From NCBI GenBank assembly GCA_025399215.1, contig MU621391.1:3783-20304 (forward strand): a DNA stretch of 16,522 nt, read 5' to 3'. The position numbers and the translations under genes are program-made. Each line of letters opens with the position of its first letter. The first letter of the stretch is position 1. The notes under the pieces are model-generated. The model saw only the letters and a program-made list of their open reading frames with translations, was not told where the DNA came from and ran no database searches. Shown here one piece after another: positions 1 to 11,500 of this stretch. The stretch comes from Globomyces pollinis-pini. Lineage: Eukaryota > Chytridiomycota > Chytridiomycetes > Rhizophydiales > Globomycetaceae.

Positions 1-150
1 TGAATTCTTGATGATTTTCCAGGTTGTTATCAGGTGCTTTAGAACATAGTGACCGACAGTGTAGTCCTTATTTAACTGAAAAGGAGCATTGAAATCCACT
101 CCTGGGGATTCTTGCTTTAATGACTGAATATCAAGCTTATAATTTTCCAT
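1..150 (-). CDS. 5' end of an unrecognised protein gene, cut by the window edge
   Basis: An open frame of 50 codons begins with ATG at 150-148 on the minus strand and runs off the left edge. It starts MENYKLDIQS and ends ITTWKIIKNS. An in-frame TGA lies a few codons upstream, which supports this start. No membrane segment or signal peptide is visible, and I do not recognise the family. It is co-oriented with the GH16 gene and about 360 nt downstream of it, so its promoter should lie in 151-512. The reading is clean and AT-rich like its neighbours. It could be the first exon of a larger spliced gene, and no function can be assigned from this fragment. Confidence 0.55.
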   Translation of the reverse strand, partial: MENYKLDIQSLKQESPGVDFNAPFQLNKDYTVGHYVLKHLITTWKIIKNS

Positions 151-512
151 CGTCCAAATTCAAAATCAAATCACCGTTGGATGGGTTTGATTAGGTGAGA
201 GTGCTGGGAAAGATAGAAAGAAATTTCTTATTTATCAGGAAAGATTGCTTTACACTTGAACAATCAAAAGTCCTCGGAGTGAACACAGTTCAAAATGGAA
301 ACAAATTGTCCTGGAAAGGTACTCAAACCTCTTGATTTTTGGTCATCTAATGCTAGAAAACCATCAAATCCTTTTCAAAAAGATCATTTGGGTGGTCTAC
401 TAGATGTTATTACAATTAACATACTTCCTTATGGTTTTTAACGGTGCCGATAAAACTATTTCAAATGACTTTTGCTATTCACTTCATTTCAGCAAATCAT
501 CTTCCATTTTCT
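151..512. other. Intergenic region between two minus-strand genes
   Basis: This stretch holds the 3' flank of the GH16 gene and the upstream region of the left-edge gene. The only open frame of note is on the plus strand, an ATG-initiated 48-codon ORF at 295-441 (METNCPGKVL...NILPYGF). It has no recognisable domain and is not called as a gene. The 10-mer AATCACCGTT at 169-178 sits just upstream of the left gene's start and recurs at 1595-1604. No RNA gene or clear core promoter element is visible. Confidence 0.5.
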
Positions 513-1223
513 TTATTGTAAACTATATACGATGTTTTTAGCATAACAACTGTATGATTTAGTCATGGACCTAATGGAACCGGACCAAAATGCAGCTTCA
601 TCGGATCCCCAAATTGATAGATACAAATAAAGTTCCTTCCAGGGTTTAGGAATGGTGTAATTTCTCATTACGACACCATCAATGGTACCAATCGCGGTCC
701 CATCTGCTTTCCAATTAATACAATAAGTAGAAAATTGTGTCTGTTGTTTGAAATTTAATGGAACATTGAATGCCACTGTTGTATTTTGATGATCTGCACC
801 ACTAATACCATGAAATCTGTTTGTCCAAACTGCATTTTGATAGCGCGACATGAATTCAAAATCAATTTCATCCCACTCTTCATGTTCTCGATCAACTATA
901 AAAAAATCAACTAAACCTTAGTTATTATTACTTGGGTTCTTGTCGGCGACATAAAAGGCAAAAACGGGACCCTCTTTCAAATCCGGACTATTGAAAGGTA
1001 AGAGATCCCCACACCACTGACCGGTACTATGCTTCACTTTAGACTTGATCCGGACACCCACGAGATCATTTCCTGGTTTTGGAGCAGGGCCAACTGTTAA
1101 TTTCAACGTTCCATCATTTAACATTGATAGTTGCTGTGCACCATAGTCAATAGTGAAGTCAAAAGAACTTCTAACATGAAATGGTTGAGTGACAAGAAGA
1201 AACAGTAGAGTTGGTATTACCAT
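513..1223 (-). CDS. Secreted glycoside hydrolase family 16-type beta-glucanase/transglycosylase
   Basis: Join on the minus strand: 1223-932 and 895-513, giving 224 aa. Intron 896-931 (36 nt) removes an in-frame TAA. The first ~19 residues form a hydrophobic signal peptide (MVIPTLLFLLV...). After splicing the sequence reads EEWDEIDFEF around residues 103-112. This is the GH16 active-site signature: E107 would be the nucleophile, D109 the assisting acid and E111 the acid/base. The later NWKADG...TIDG and the Trp/Gly-rich WKELYLYLSIWGSD also fit the concanavalin-like fold. GH16 enzymes hydrolyse or transfer beta-1,3/1,4-glucans or related polysaccharides outside the cell; the exact substrate cannot be read here. 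The length is a little short for the family but appears complete. It is divergent from the channel gene, with 547 nt between start codons. Confidence 0.88.
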
Positions 1224-1770
1224 TTTTACATTTCCAATCTAATTTCTTTTGATTATATCTCTTTTACCAACTCCACATGATGTGATCATCAGGTAACACA
1301 ATATTGAACTGGGAAATCAATTCCAAACAAACGTGTAACTTTATACCTAATAAATATTTCCATACAAATATATTACGTACATTAGGAAGGTATTGTTGGA
1401 GTAAAAATATTGGAAAGAATTCAAATCGTTATTAAATTGTACATGCATTGAATCAAATGTATTTTGTAGAACTGATATTCATGAGGTTTAAATCACCATT
1501 GCTGGTATCTCCATTTTGATAGGTAATTGAATAGATTGTAAATATTGCTTTTATGTTTTAACTGTTTGCATTTGGAGTGATTCAAACATGGTCGAATCAC
1601 CGTTTAGCGAGAAAGTATCCGAATCGTCAATATCTATATTAACTAGATAAGATAATTACAATATTTTTCAAATTTTAGATTTATATTGTTGAAAGAGAAA
1701 CTCCGACGCGGTCTGATCAGTTTACATTTCAAGACAACAATAGAGTTGGATATTAAACTAGACAATTACA
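1224..1770. promoter_or_regulatory. Divergent intergenic region between GH16 and the K+ channel
   Basis: These 547 nt separate two outward-facing start codons, so they should contain both promoters. The region is AT-rich, with several TATA-like runs but no element I can assign with confidence. AATCACCGTT occurs at 1595-1604, and a one-mismatch version (AATCACCATT) at 1491-1500. An in-frame TAG twelve bases before the channel ATG marks that start. No convincing ORF, tRNA or repeat was found. Confidence 0.5.
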
Positions 1771-4700
1771 ATGCGATCATTACCATCAGATCCATCACAA
1801 CAGAGTCAGCTAGAATCATCTTTCTCAATCATCAGTCGTCATCAAACTCACTTAAAGATAGAATCAGGTTTACAATCAAACCCAAGTTACAAAGAGATTA
1901 TCAATGACTTTGATTTTTTCGATGACACTTGCCCTGAAGTTCAATTGACAAAGAAATGGGCCAATAGAAAGATTCGATTTCATTCTAAACATATTTATAC
2001 TGATATTCGGGAAGCTTATAGAATCATTAAAACCAGAGAGAGGTAGTCAATGATATCGAATAATGTCTTAGATATGATCCTGATGAACGCATCTTCCATA
2101 AAATCATCGATTGGATTCATTTTACCAACCTTCTTACCATTGTCAAAAAGATAATCAAAGAAAACAGTTGGATTTTGGTAAGTTTGTTTTAGATTAAAGT
2201 AATTTTTATTAGGATATTGCAAGTTTATTGATTGAATGTATCTTTGCATTTCTCTATTTGTATGAAATTCAATTTGATAAGGATCACCCTTGTAAAGCTA
2301 ATAACTGTCCTGGTACAGAGATATATCCAAGTTGGTTTGTAGTACATCGTGGAACAGCTATATTCTTTCAACTATTGATTTTATCAATCATCAAATTAAC
2401 TATGAATTTCATTTACGCGATTGTTCAAGAAAATCCAATCATGTTTTTATTTTCTGCTGAAGTATTGCTTGATCTTACTACAACGGTTCCATTTATTCTT
2501 TGCACATTTGTTCAAATTGGAGAGTTTATTTGTACTTGTATTCAATTAATCAACTCTAGATGTTCCATATTTCTTGCGATTTTTTTTGGTGACAATGTCA
2601 TTAAAGTCTGTTTTAAGGTTTAGGTATTAGTTTCTTAAACGATAGATCAAAACGAAAATGGAGTCCCTTTAAAATATCCGAATTCATGGAAAAATTCGTG
2701 ATTTTATCAGCATCCATTCTGACACTCTTATTTTTTGGAGTCTCAGCATTCAGTTACTCTGAATCGAATTTTGATTCGGAAAGAAGAGGTCAGGATCGAA
2801 CAAACTTGAGTTTATTGGATTCATTCTACTTTATCCTCATCACAATGACAACGGTAGGGTATGGGGATATCACACCGGGTAATCCAGCATCTCAAGTTAT
2901 TGTGATGATGGTTATCTTTGCTGGGTTGATTGTTCTTCCTGGCTTGATTACAGATGTACAAGAAACTATCAAAATGCAAGCTCTTGGTGCAGGTTCATTT
3001 ATCCCAGGTAGAAATCCTTATGTCATCATTTGTGGTGTTTTTGATAATGCTGCTCGAATTCTGGATATTGCGAAAACTATATTGGCAAAGGTATCAAATC
3101 TCTTTTCTTATTGTATTAGGATGTAAAGGATAACATTTCGTTTGTTTTGCTGTCTAGAACCAAGATGCCTGCAACAGTGAAATACGCACTGAAAAGCAGT
3201 CGACTGAAAAACAGATTCTTTATCATTAATGGAAGTGGATATGTAAGTCCAAATGATTTAACATGTTAGAATACAAAAGATTTGGAAAGAGTTCAGTTAA
3301 AGTAAGCAATTTTTAGTTTTATAGCAAGGTCAGCGTCAGCAGCTATCATACTTGCCGATCTGGAAATAGCTCCTGAAATGAAGCGCTCGGAAGATGAACA
3401 GAATACATTACGAGCATGGGCATTTTCTGATTTTTCTCCAGAAGTTCCTTTGTTTGTTGAAACTCTCTTACCCGACACCAGTTCATTGCACGAAGAGTTT
3501 ACTTCAGCAAGTAATTCCTAAACTATTGATAAACTAGCGGTGTGTATTGATGAATTTAGACAAATCTTTCTGGGGTACAATTGTTTATATAGAGGAGTTG
3601 GTAACTTTCAAAAAGTGTTAATATGAATAGCAACGCTGATGATAAACCTGTTACGTTTAGCTCGAAGAACTATAACTACCAATCATCCTTGGCAAGAGCA
3701 ATATGGTGCATTTCAGTTTTTTAATTGTAGGCGATGGAATGAGAAGCGAAATTTTCAAAGCACCACTTAATGAAATTTTTGTCGGAAAGAGATTTGCAGA
3801 AGTGTCGATGTATCTTTATAAAGAGTTTCAGATCATACTATTTGCACTCCAAATTTATATCCCCGAGAAGAGAGTCAAACACATCACCTTAAATCCGGGT
3901 TTAGATTATTCATTACGTGCTGGAGATATATGTTATTTCATAGCAAACTCGTATGAAGATGTCAGTGCAGTTTCACAATTGGTACTCCCATACAGTATAC
4001 TCACTCTCTTTACAGACGATGGCCAAATATTTGCGTACTGCTCAAAAGATAAATACAATTGATACTGTTCGGGAAATTTTCTCTCCAACCTCGCCTGAGA
4101 CATGCCAAAATATAACCAAGCATAGTACAGTAACGTCTCCAGTAGATCAACGGTGGGAAAATTACAGAACTGGTTATCCTGCGTTGTCAAACAAAACAAA
4201 AGGTTTGATTTTGTGTGATTAAATTCAGTTCCACGTTGTTTATTATTGGAAAAAAGTGTGGTAGATGTTGCATCAATGACGATTGAATCGGCAGCACATC
4301 TCAAAGCATTCATTCTCGTTTGTACAGGTGATTTTCACATCTTTCGATTAGTATGTACATTACGATCTGCACATTTAACCAAGAGTGAATTAAAACCACT
4401 TGTGATAATGTGTGATCGATTACCAACATCAACCGAGTTTCAAAAATTTGCATGTTTTCCTGAACTTTTTTTCTTTGTGGGATTTGCAAACAAAGCCGAA
4501 AATTTAATTAGAGCAGGAATTTTTACAGCGGATAAAATCATTTTGACTAATATGCTAAAATATTCTAAAAGCAAGGAGTTTGAATCAGAAAGGTTGACCG
4601 ATGCAAAAACCATGTAAACTTCCGCGAAAGACTAATTGTAGCATGGTTTCAAATTTGATAGAAAAGCTATGTAGCCGAGAAGGGATCAAAAAGCATATAG

Positions 4701-5260
4701 TCACAGATCTCAGTATTTAATCATAAGCATCATGCTAACATTTTACAGCTGACAAGTCGAATGCAAAGTTTTTGTCTATTGTAGCCAACCGAAAAGGCAA
4801 AACTACCGACACCATTGGGTTGCAAGATGTGTATTTCAATCCATTGTTTGCATCTGGGCGAGTTGTAACAAGTCTGATGCAAGAATCAATTATATCTGCT
4901 GCATACTTTCAACCTAGCATTGTTAGTATCTTTAGCATTTTATGTGGGGTTCGATATGAGGTAACTTAATGATTGATTAACACATAGGTTGATTATGAAC
5001 TTGACAATCTTTTGGGGTTTGAACCATCCAATCTGTGCTATATTGCGGTTCCAGAGAACTTGCTGCAGTACACATTTGGCCATTTATATGAGTTATTGGC
5101 ACAAACAGTTGGTATTATTCCAATCGGAATCTTACGAGAGACGGATGTGATATGTTTGAAGAACAAGTTACCATTTGTGTACACCAACCCGCCATGGAGT
5201 CTCCAGTTAAGAAAAACCGACTTGATTTATGTTATTGCCAATCCAAATAAATTATCATAG
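1771..5260 (+). CDS. Potassium channel, SLO/BK-like, six membrane segments and two RCK domains
   Basis: Join: 1771-2042, 2072-2177, 2213-2531, 2560-2605, 2631-3090, 3120-3242, 3270-3295, 3317-3510, 3538-3600, 3631-3705, 3731-3981, 4016-4202, 4229-4613, 4642-4712, 4749-4960, 4988-5260; about 1020 aa. A hydrophilic N-terminus (~125 aa) precedes S1 (DIASLLIECIFAFLYLYEI), S2, S3, S4 (YVPYFLRFF) and S5 near 270-288. The selectivity filter TVGYGD is at 322-327 and S6 at ~335-352. RCK1 begins near 372 (PYVIICGVFDNAARI), followed by DLERV and ASAAIILAD. RCK2 begins near 732 (LKAFILVCTGD) and ends with FNPLFASGRV and FEPSNLCYIAV. SLO channels are tetramers that pass K+ and are gated by ligands binding the RCK ring. 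S4 has a single Arg, the extra S0 helix is absent and the acidic calcium bowl is missing, so BK-type voltage and Ca2+ gating should not be assumed. The intron 3296-3316 is uncertain. Intron 2606-2630 could instead begin at 2597 in the same frame. Confidence 0.9.
5246..5251 (+). terminator. Possible polyadenylation signal AATAAA at the channel stop
   Basis: AATAAA lies inside the last codons of the channel gene, seven bases before its TAG stop. This would suit a compact genome with a very short 3' UTR. The hexamer is common in AT-rich DNA, so this is only suggestive. Confidence 0.25.
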
Positions 5261-5523
5261 TGTACAGTCGGTTTTTAATTTTGTATTTTAGTCTGTATTT
5301 TAAACTTGCCAAAACGCGTAAATGACATTACTAGTAGCCAATAGCGAGGGCAACCAAACAGATACAATCCAATGCTTAACTTAACGACACGTACAGGCAA
5401 CGGATAATTTGTATCATATTTTTCCACAGTTTCCAGTTCATGTGGTTTGAATTCATTGGCTTTGTCTGCGCCACCTATGCAAGGGTTTAAATACTGCGAG
5501 TTAAACTTACCTTTCTTAAAAGT
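5261..5523. promoter_or_regulatory. Upstream region of BLM10
   Basis: This 263-nt gap between two plus-strand genes must carry the BLM10 promoter. A CCAAT-like sequence (AGCCAATAGCG) is at 5336-5346. The minus-strand ORF described separately covers most of it. No clear TATA element was seen close to the start. Confidence 0.4.
5275..5474 (-). CDS. Possible 3' exon of a small unannotated antisense gene
   Basis: On the minus strand, a candidate acceptor at 5475 (intron 5475-5510, 36 nt, GTAAG donor and ATAG acceptor) is followed by an open frame. It begins GADKANEF, runs through KYDTNYPLPVRVVKLSIG and LYLFGCPRYWLL, and ends at TAA 5277-5275. A hydrophobic stretch may be one membrane segment. 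The stop lies 15 nt from the channel's stop, a tight convergent arrangement typical of compact genomes. Against it: the frame stays open leftward without an ATG and would have to overlap BLM10 exon 1 on the opposite strand, and I recognise no family. The frame is also open if the intron is not removed. It could be a chance antisense frame within the BLM10 upstream region. Confidence 0.25.
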
Positions 5524-8500
5524 ATGAAGGATTGGAACAAGTATTTGCCTTATGATTCCAATGGTGGTAGCTGGTTGGAGGATTTGAAATTAAATTTATC
5601 AATGGCTATAAAGACTAATCGTCTCTCTGATATTGCTGCTATTCTAAATTCATTGAAAGAGTATTCTATTCTTGGTTTAATTTAATTAGCTATTTGGAGT
5701 TGAAATTTCATTTATCTGTCAATGATCGAGTTTGGTTTGTGAAAATCCTATTCCATACAATTATTTCCACCAAAGACTATGATTTATCCTTTAGATTTAT
5801 GGAAACATGCTCTCAATTATTAAAGTATTCAATCGTAATATTCACTTCAGAGATGAGAAATTGATAGAGCCAGAATTATTACACTTGCCTTGGAAACCAT
5901 TGTATAAATTGTTATACTCTTTGCTATATCCAAAGCATGTTGTCCTACCAACATCTGTTACGTAAAAGAAATGTCTTTCTAAATTATAGGAATCGAATTC
6001 CTTCATTAATTAAATTGGTTAGAGTAACAAACCGGTACACTTCGTATGTTATATAACCATTCAGATACTTTGGAAAGTCAGCTACCAGTGAGATTTTGGA
6101 GTTAATATTCCCTTCTTTATCAATTCACGAGTTTGATTATTTCGTGGCCAATGTAGCCATTTTGACTATTTTCTTACCAACAAATATATTACCAACTGTC
6201 CCAGGTGATATTGATGTTGGAAATGCATCCAAATTCTATTGGCTTCCAAACGTTTTCAATTTATGGACAATGATTGAAAATTCAGTAAAATACGATTCGC
6301 TATTTCTGTCATTAATATCTCGATTAATCCATGATAACTATGGAAATCCAGAGTATTTAAAAATCGGACAGTATCAAATGAACTTTCTTTTCTCAAAAGG
6401 ATTGAAAATGTTAAAACTCCCAGTTGGTAGTGGATCTACAGGACTGGATACATTACCGTTAGGTAATGATTCTAACAGAGTGTCCTTTGGAGTTACGGAA
6501 CACAAAGTCAATATGAATTCGGCATTTATAACAGTAACTATTTACATTAATTCCTCAGAGCAAAGTGGAATCATTCGCAAAAATTATCGTATATACTTCC
6601 AGTCCAACTTCCGACACAATCAAACACTTCAAATTGTTCCTTCAAGCAATAGAAAATTTTGCACATCCGTCAAACTCAGGTGCATGGACTTCTATTATTG
6701 CAAGATTGCTTCAAGATGTTACAAAGTTCCTCTATGATCGACAATATGAAGGTACATTTAATTTATTTAATGGTTTAGAGAGTCAAAAAGATTGTCAAAC
6801 TCCAATCGGTTTAAGATTTACCAAAGGAATGATCCATGAACTAACATCTGCTATTATTCCTCTTAGTTTAATGCTTTTGTATGGTAAAAACATGGAAGCT
6901 ATGGGGGCGTCTCAATCCACCTTGAAATATATTAGCTGGCTCAACCCTGAAGCTTTATTTCCCACTGCATTACAGAAAGTTTATCCTGTAAATTTTATCC
7001 GTACTGACCAATAGTCTTTGGAAAACTTAACAGAATCTCATCGTACTATCCCATCCATTTACTTGTTATCTGGTAGTGCAACATCTCTTTTGAGAACACA
7101 GCATTATAAAAAAGGTGGACAACACCTTTCATCTTTATTACAGTTGACATTACCTGGTTTGGATATTAATGACATACAAAAGTCGATCACTTCGCTCCTC
7201 TTTATTGTATGTAGTATTGCAAACGTCCCTCTGTTTGACAACTCTAAATATTGTGCAACTGATAGTGAGTTCTTGGAAGTTTCAATGGAGTGCGGTTCCC
7301 CAACTGCAACATCACCAATTGAAGATGAAAGTTGTAGAACTTCAACAGGCGATTTTGAATTTTGGATCGTTCAATTTGTGGATAAACTTTTCATGGTAAT
7401 CATTCCATCTAATCATTGTTAGACTTTGGAAAACTTACCGCAAAATTTCAAGGTTGGAGAAAGCAGTGGTAATGCCGAAGGGGGGTTATTGGCCACCATG
7501 GCATTTACCTGTGAAATTGTATTTTCTCAATTATCACCACAGTTTGAAGATTTAGTTTTGAATCAAATGGTGAAGAAAATTGAAAACTCAATTATTCCTT
7601 CTGCCTCTGAGACCGTAGGAATATTATGTGGATTGCTGTGCCCTGCGAATCCAAAGAAGCGTTTACAAAAGCTTTTGCCACTTTGTTGTGAAAAAATCAA
7701 AGAGGAGCTCTCTCACGGCGCTTCTTCCAAACCTGAGGGAAATAAAAATGCAGCAAACTCAAATCCTTTTGGATTTGCCTCAATGTCGGATGCCGCTATT
7801 CATTGGTATCAATCTATTCTTTTCAACATCGTTACATTCTCAGGAGAAAGCTTGCTGCCATATAAAGAGATGCTCAATGAAATTTTAGACTTGATGATTG
7901 AACACTGTGTATCTCGCAGAGGGTATTTATGGGCTGGTAATCTATTGCCCAAACTTGTTCAATCTTTGATTCATATCTATCCACGGGAATATCGAAGTCA
8001 TCCGACCAAGATATGGCACAATGCAGATTTTCAGCGTCGATCATATTCCCACTGGGGTGAGCATTTCAAACTGGAAGATGTTGATGTAGACTGGCACGTG
8101 CCAAATGAACCAGAAAAGGAATGGGCTTGTCAATTGGTTGACAAATATTCCAATTTGGCGATCTCAAAGTTACAGGATTTGAAATCTATTTCATCTCAGG
8201 CTCAATCAACCAAAGACCATAGCCATTCATTTTGCCGTTGGTTTTCATTACTTTCGAAATGTATTACCTCTTCTTTCACGTTCGTTCAACCTCAGCCAGG
8301 ATTCAATCATAATAATGAATCAGAAGATATTCGTTTGTATTCCGCACAGGTTAAAACGCATCCTATTTCTGCTGGATTCTTGTTTACAGATCCAAATTCT
8401 CAGGAATATAAGCATTGGCAAGATAAAGTTCTTCATATTAGATATCTATTGTTAGACCAACTGAAATTCTTTTTAACGCAAGGTCAGGATGACGTAGAAA

Positions 8501-11500
8501 GCATGGAGTCAATCATTGAATGCATCACAGCACAGTTAACTTATTCTGAACCTGCCCATACCATGAAAGCTATCTACAAATATTCTAAACGAATCTTCCG
8601 TGTATCTAAAGACGATACAGTGTTACCAAGAAGTGTTCTACTGAAGAAATTATATGTGCTTCATTTGAGCAGAGTAGCTCATAATCTGAAACTACATCCA
8701 ACTACAACTTTGGTTCACGATTTGGTTCATGGTCTCTTTGATTTATCGGTCACAAAGTACACCAAAGTTCGGACATCTGCTCAGCAAGCACTTTTTAAAG
8801 TTCTTCAATTCCATGAGCCACTAAGATACTCTATCTTTGACAAATGTATTGCTATCTTAAATGAACCTTCTGCTGAAAGAGATACTGATCGACTTAAAGG
8901 AGCTCTGTTTGTGCTTCGAAACCGTACGGTTATGATGGGAATCTATCTGTACAAATTCAAGGTATTGGTTCTATATATGTTTGATGTTTAGTTTACAGCC
9001 ATGTTTATCAAATCAATTTTGAATCTGAAGAATGAAGAAAAGGTAATGAAGCAATATTAAATATTTTTAGCCATCTACTTTAGAAGCTATTAGAAAATTG
9101 TACCTTGATTTCATGCAAAATTTTGTTTGTATCCAATTTAAAGATCCATTACCAGATGGTGTAGTATCACTGGCTGAATCAATTCCGTTTGATCCATCAG
9201 AAATATCAAGACTTACTCAGATTGAGAATGAAAAAACCACAAAAATGGATCAAATTTATGACAGTTTATTCAAAGGAGTATTTGAAATGGTGCAAAAAAA
9301 ACAAATCTCATGGAGATTTATTAATATGGCAACAACATTTTTAAACGTTATACTGTCTCCAAAATATCCTATTTCAGCAGAATTGATGGGCTTTGTAACT
9401 TCACATATCAATGATGAAAATCCAACCATTAGAAAGTCAAATATGATTTTACTACAAGATATTTTGAATATTTTAAAGGATCGCTCGGTAGCAGCAGGGA
9501 CCAATCATTCAGCAAATTTGAAGAAAATGATATCAAGTGAGTCCGCCAATTACAGTGCCGTGATAGATTCGATCAAGCAGTTCTCCGAGAAACCTATTGA
9601 TCATGATCAAAGGTAAAGTAAATAATAACTCATCCTTCTACAGATACTTTTCTGATGAATTGGAATTCGGTTGGTTTTGCTGGCCAAAAACATTTAAAGT
9701 TTATCAAGGGTCTATATTCCTTTCTCCATTCAATGATGCCGATTCAAATGCAGCTCAAGACCATTTATCGACTACTGTGAATCAACCCGAATTTTGGAAA
9801 AAAAGTATCGAGTTTTTGTCACAAGAATCTTCAGAAGGGTTTCGAAGGGAATTGGCAAAGTTTTATGATCAACTCTTTGGATTGTTTCCTGTAGGACCCA
9901 TTGATATTGTCATTCCATTACTGAAAGATTTAACTGCGAAAACTGATGACAACTTCAGTCAGAGAGCAGCAAGTGAGTTATGTGCGGGAATTATCAGAGG
10001 AGTAAGTTACCTGATTGAATTAATTTGTTAAGAGTAAACATTGGGGAACCGCTGGCCAAATGACAATTGAAAAGGAAGTGATACCTATCCTTTTTTCTGG
10101 TATACAAGCCGCTACAACGGAAAGTATTCATTATTGGTTGGCATGTCTTCAATATTTTTTTGTATGAATATTTTTTAATCGTAGAACCAACGAGATCCAA
10201 ACCGCTATGTCACCATTATCAGTCGCATAATGAAAAGTCCATTGGATTCTTCCAATCCATCGTTTTTGGCAGAGTCAAAAAAGCTGTGGTTGATGAAGGC
10301 TGTTATTGATGTCTATCAATTTAGAATGAAGGATTATTGTGAGCAACTGCTTGATTCACTTATACAAATGATATCTACCCCTTATCAGCAAGTTCGAGAA
10401 TCGCTTGGTCGCTGTATCGATGCCTGTCTGCAATTGTCATACCAACCTTCATCTAAATCGTTTGGTTCATTTGCCAATCTCTGTAACTCGACATGGGATA
10501 AAGAAAATTGGCAAGTGGAAGGAGTGTTTAATCCTAAAATATCAAAGTTATTTAATCAAATTCGTGAATATAAAAAAATCCCACGAGCTATTGGAACCCC
10601 GTCTCTGTATATACAATCAAGCAAAACTGGTAATGCACAAATTTTAATATTAGTCTTGTGTTGGTTTGCTTATGCTGTAACCTCCTATAGACCGCTAGGA
10701 CTTTTGCCATACTTTTCAGTACTAGGTCAACATATGATTGAAATGCAAGAATATTCTGATCCTGATTTATCAACAATGGCAAGTCAAGTTTCAAACATTT
10801 ATCCAAACTTTCCTCATTCCAATCATCAGATTCAACTAGTATTGAAGCAATTATTGAATTACTGTGTTGATGATATGGACATTGACGAATTAGAACTTGG
10901 TCAAAAAAGTTGGCATATCAAAACTAGGATTTTGCCTATCATTCAAGTTCTGTTTTTCAGACATCTGTTCAGCATTAACGAATCTATCAAAAATGATATC
11001 TTGCTAGTCTTATGTAGACTAATACAAGACCCTCAGCTAGAAGTACTATATACTTTATTAACTCTTAGGTGAGACAATTGGCTAGTGTTACTTTATCAGG
11101 AATAATTCGTTGTTCGGAACGTCATGCAGTTGATGGATTGATGGTATTATCAAGATCAGTTTAATTATTTAGAAACAATTTCAAACCTCCTTGACAGAAA
11201 ATCGCTTACCCAAACGGAATCGAAATAGTAAGATTGAAAAAGATCAGGAATATTCCTCCAAATTGAACAGACGACATGCAGCAGTGCTTGGTTTGGCAGC
11301 GTTAGCTTTAGCATTTCCCTATGAAATACCAGATTGGATGCCATCTGTTCTTGTCCAATTGGCAGCCTGTCATAGTGACCCATCACCTATTAATGCAACT
11401 GTTCGTTTAACATTTGGTGAATTTAAAAGAACTCATCAAGGTATTGTTTAACGTTTTAACAGAATAGATAATTGGGATGAACATAAATTAAAATTTACAG

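Noticed and set aside
295..441. Plus-strand 48-codon ORF between two minus-strand genes
   Set aside because: It is short, has no recognisable domain and has no supporting splice or regulatory context; it could be chance.
2618..2630. A 13-nt intron in the channel S4-S5 linker
   Set aside because: A 25-nt intron (2606-2630) or a 34-nt one (2597-2630) keeps the same frame and is of normal size here.
3933..4313. Minus-strand 126-codon ORF
   Set aside because: It lies antisense to well-supported RCK-domain exons of the channel and spans two of its introns; it is a shadow frame.
7012..7422. In-frame TAG codons in BLM10, suggesting a pseudogene or a reassigned stop code
   Set aside because: Both TAGs are the acceptor ends of 27-nt GT...AG introns. 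Other genes here end at TAA, TAG and TGA where their families end.
11441..11462. A 22-nt intron near the BLM10 C-terminus
   Set aside because: It leads straight into a TAG. Using the next AG (11441-11467, 27 nt) gives the conserved DNWDEHKLKFTE and the YYA end.
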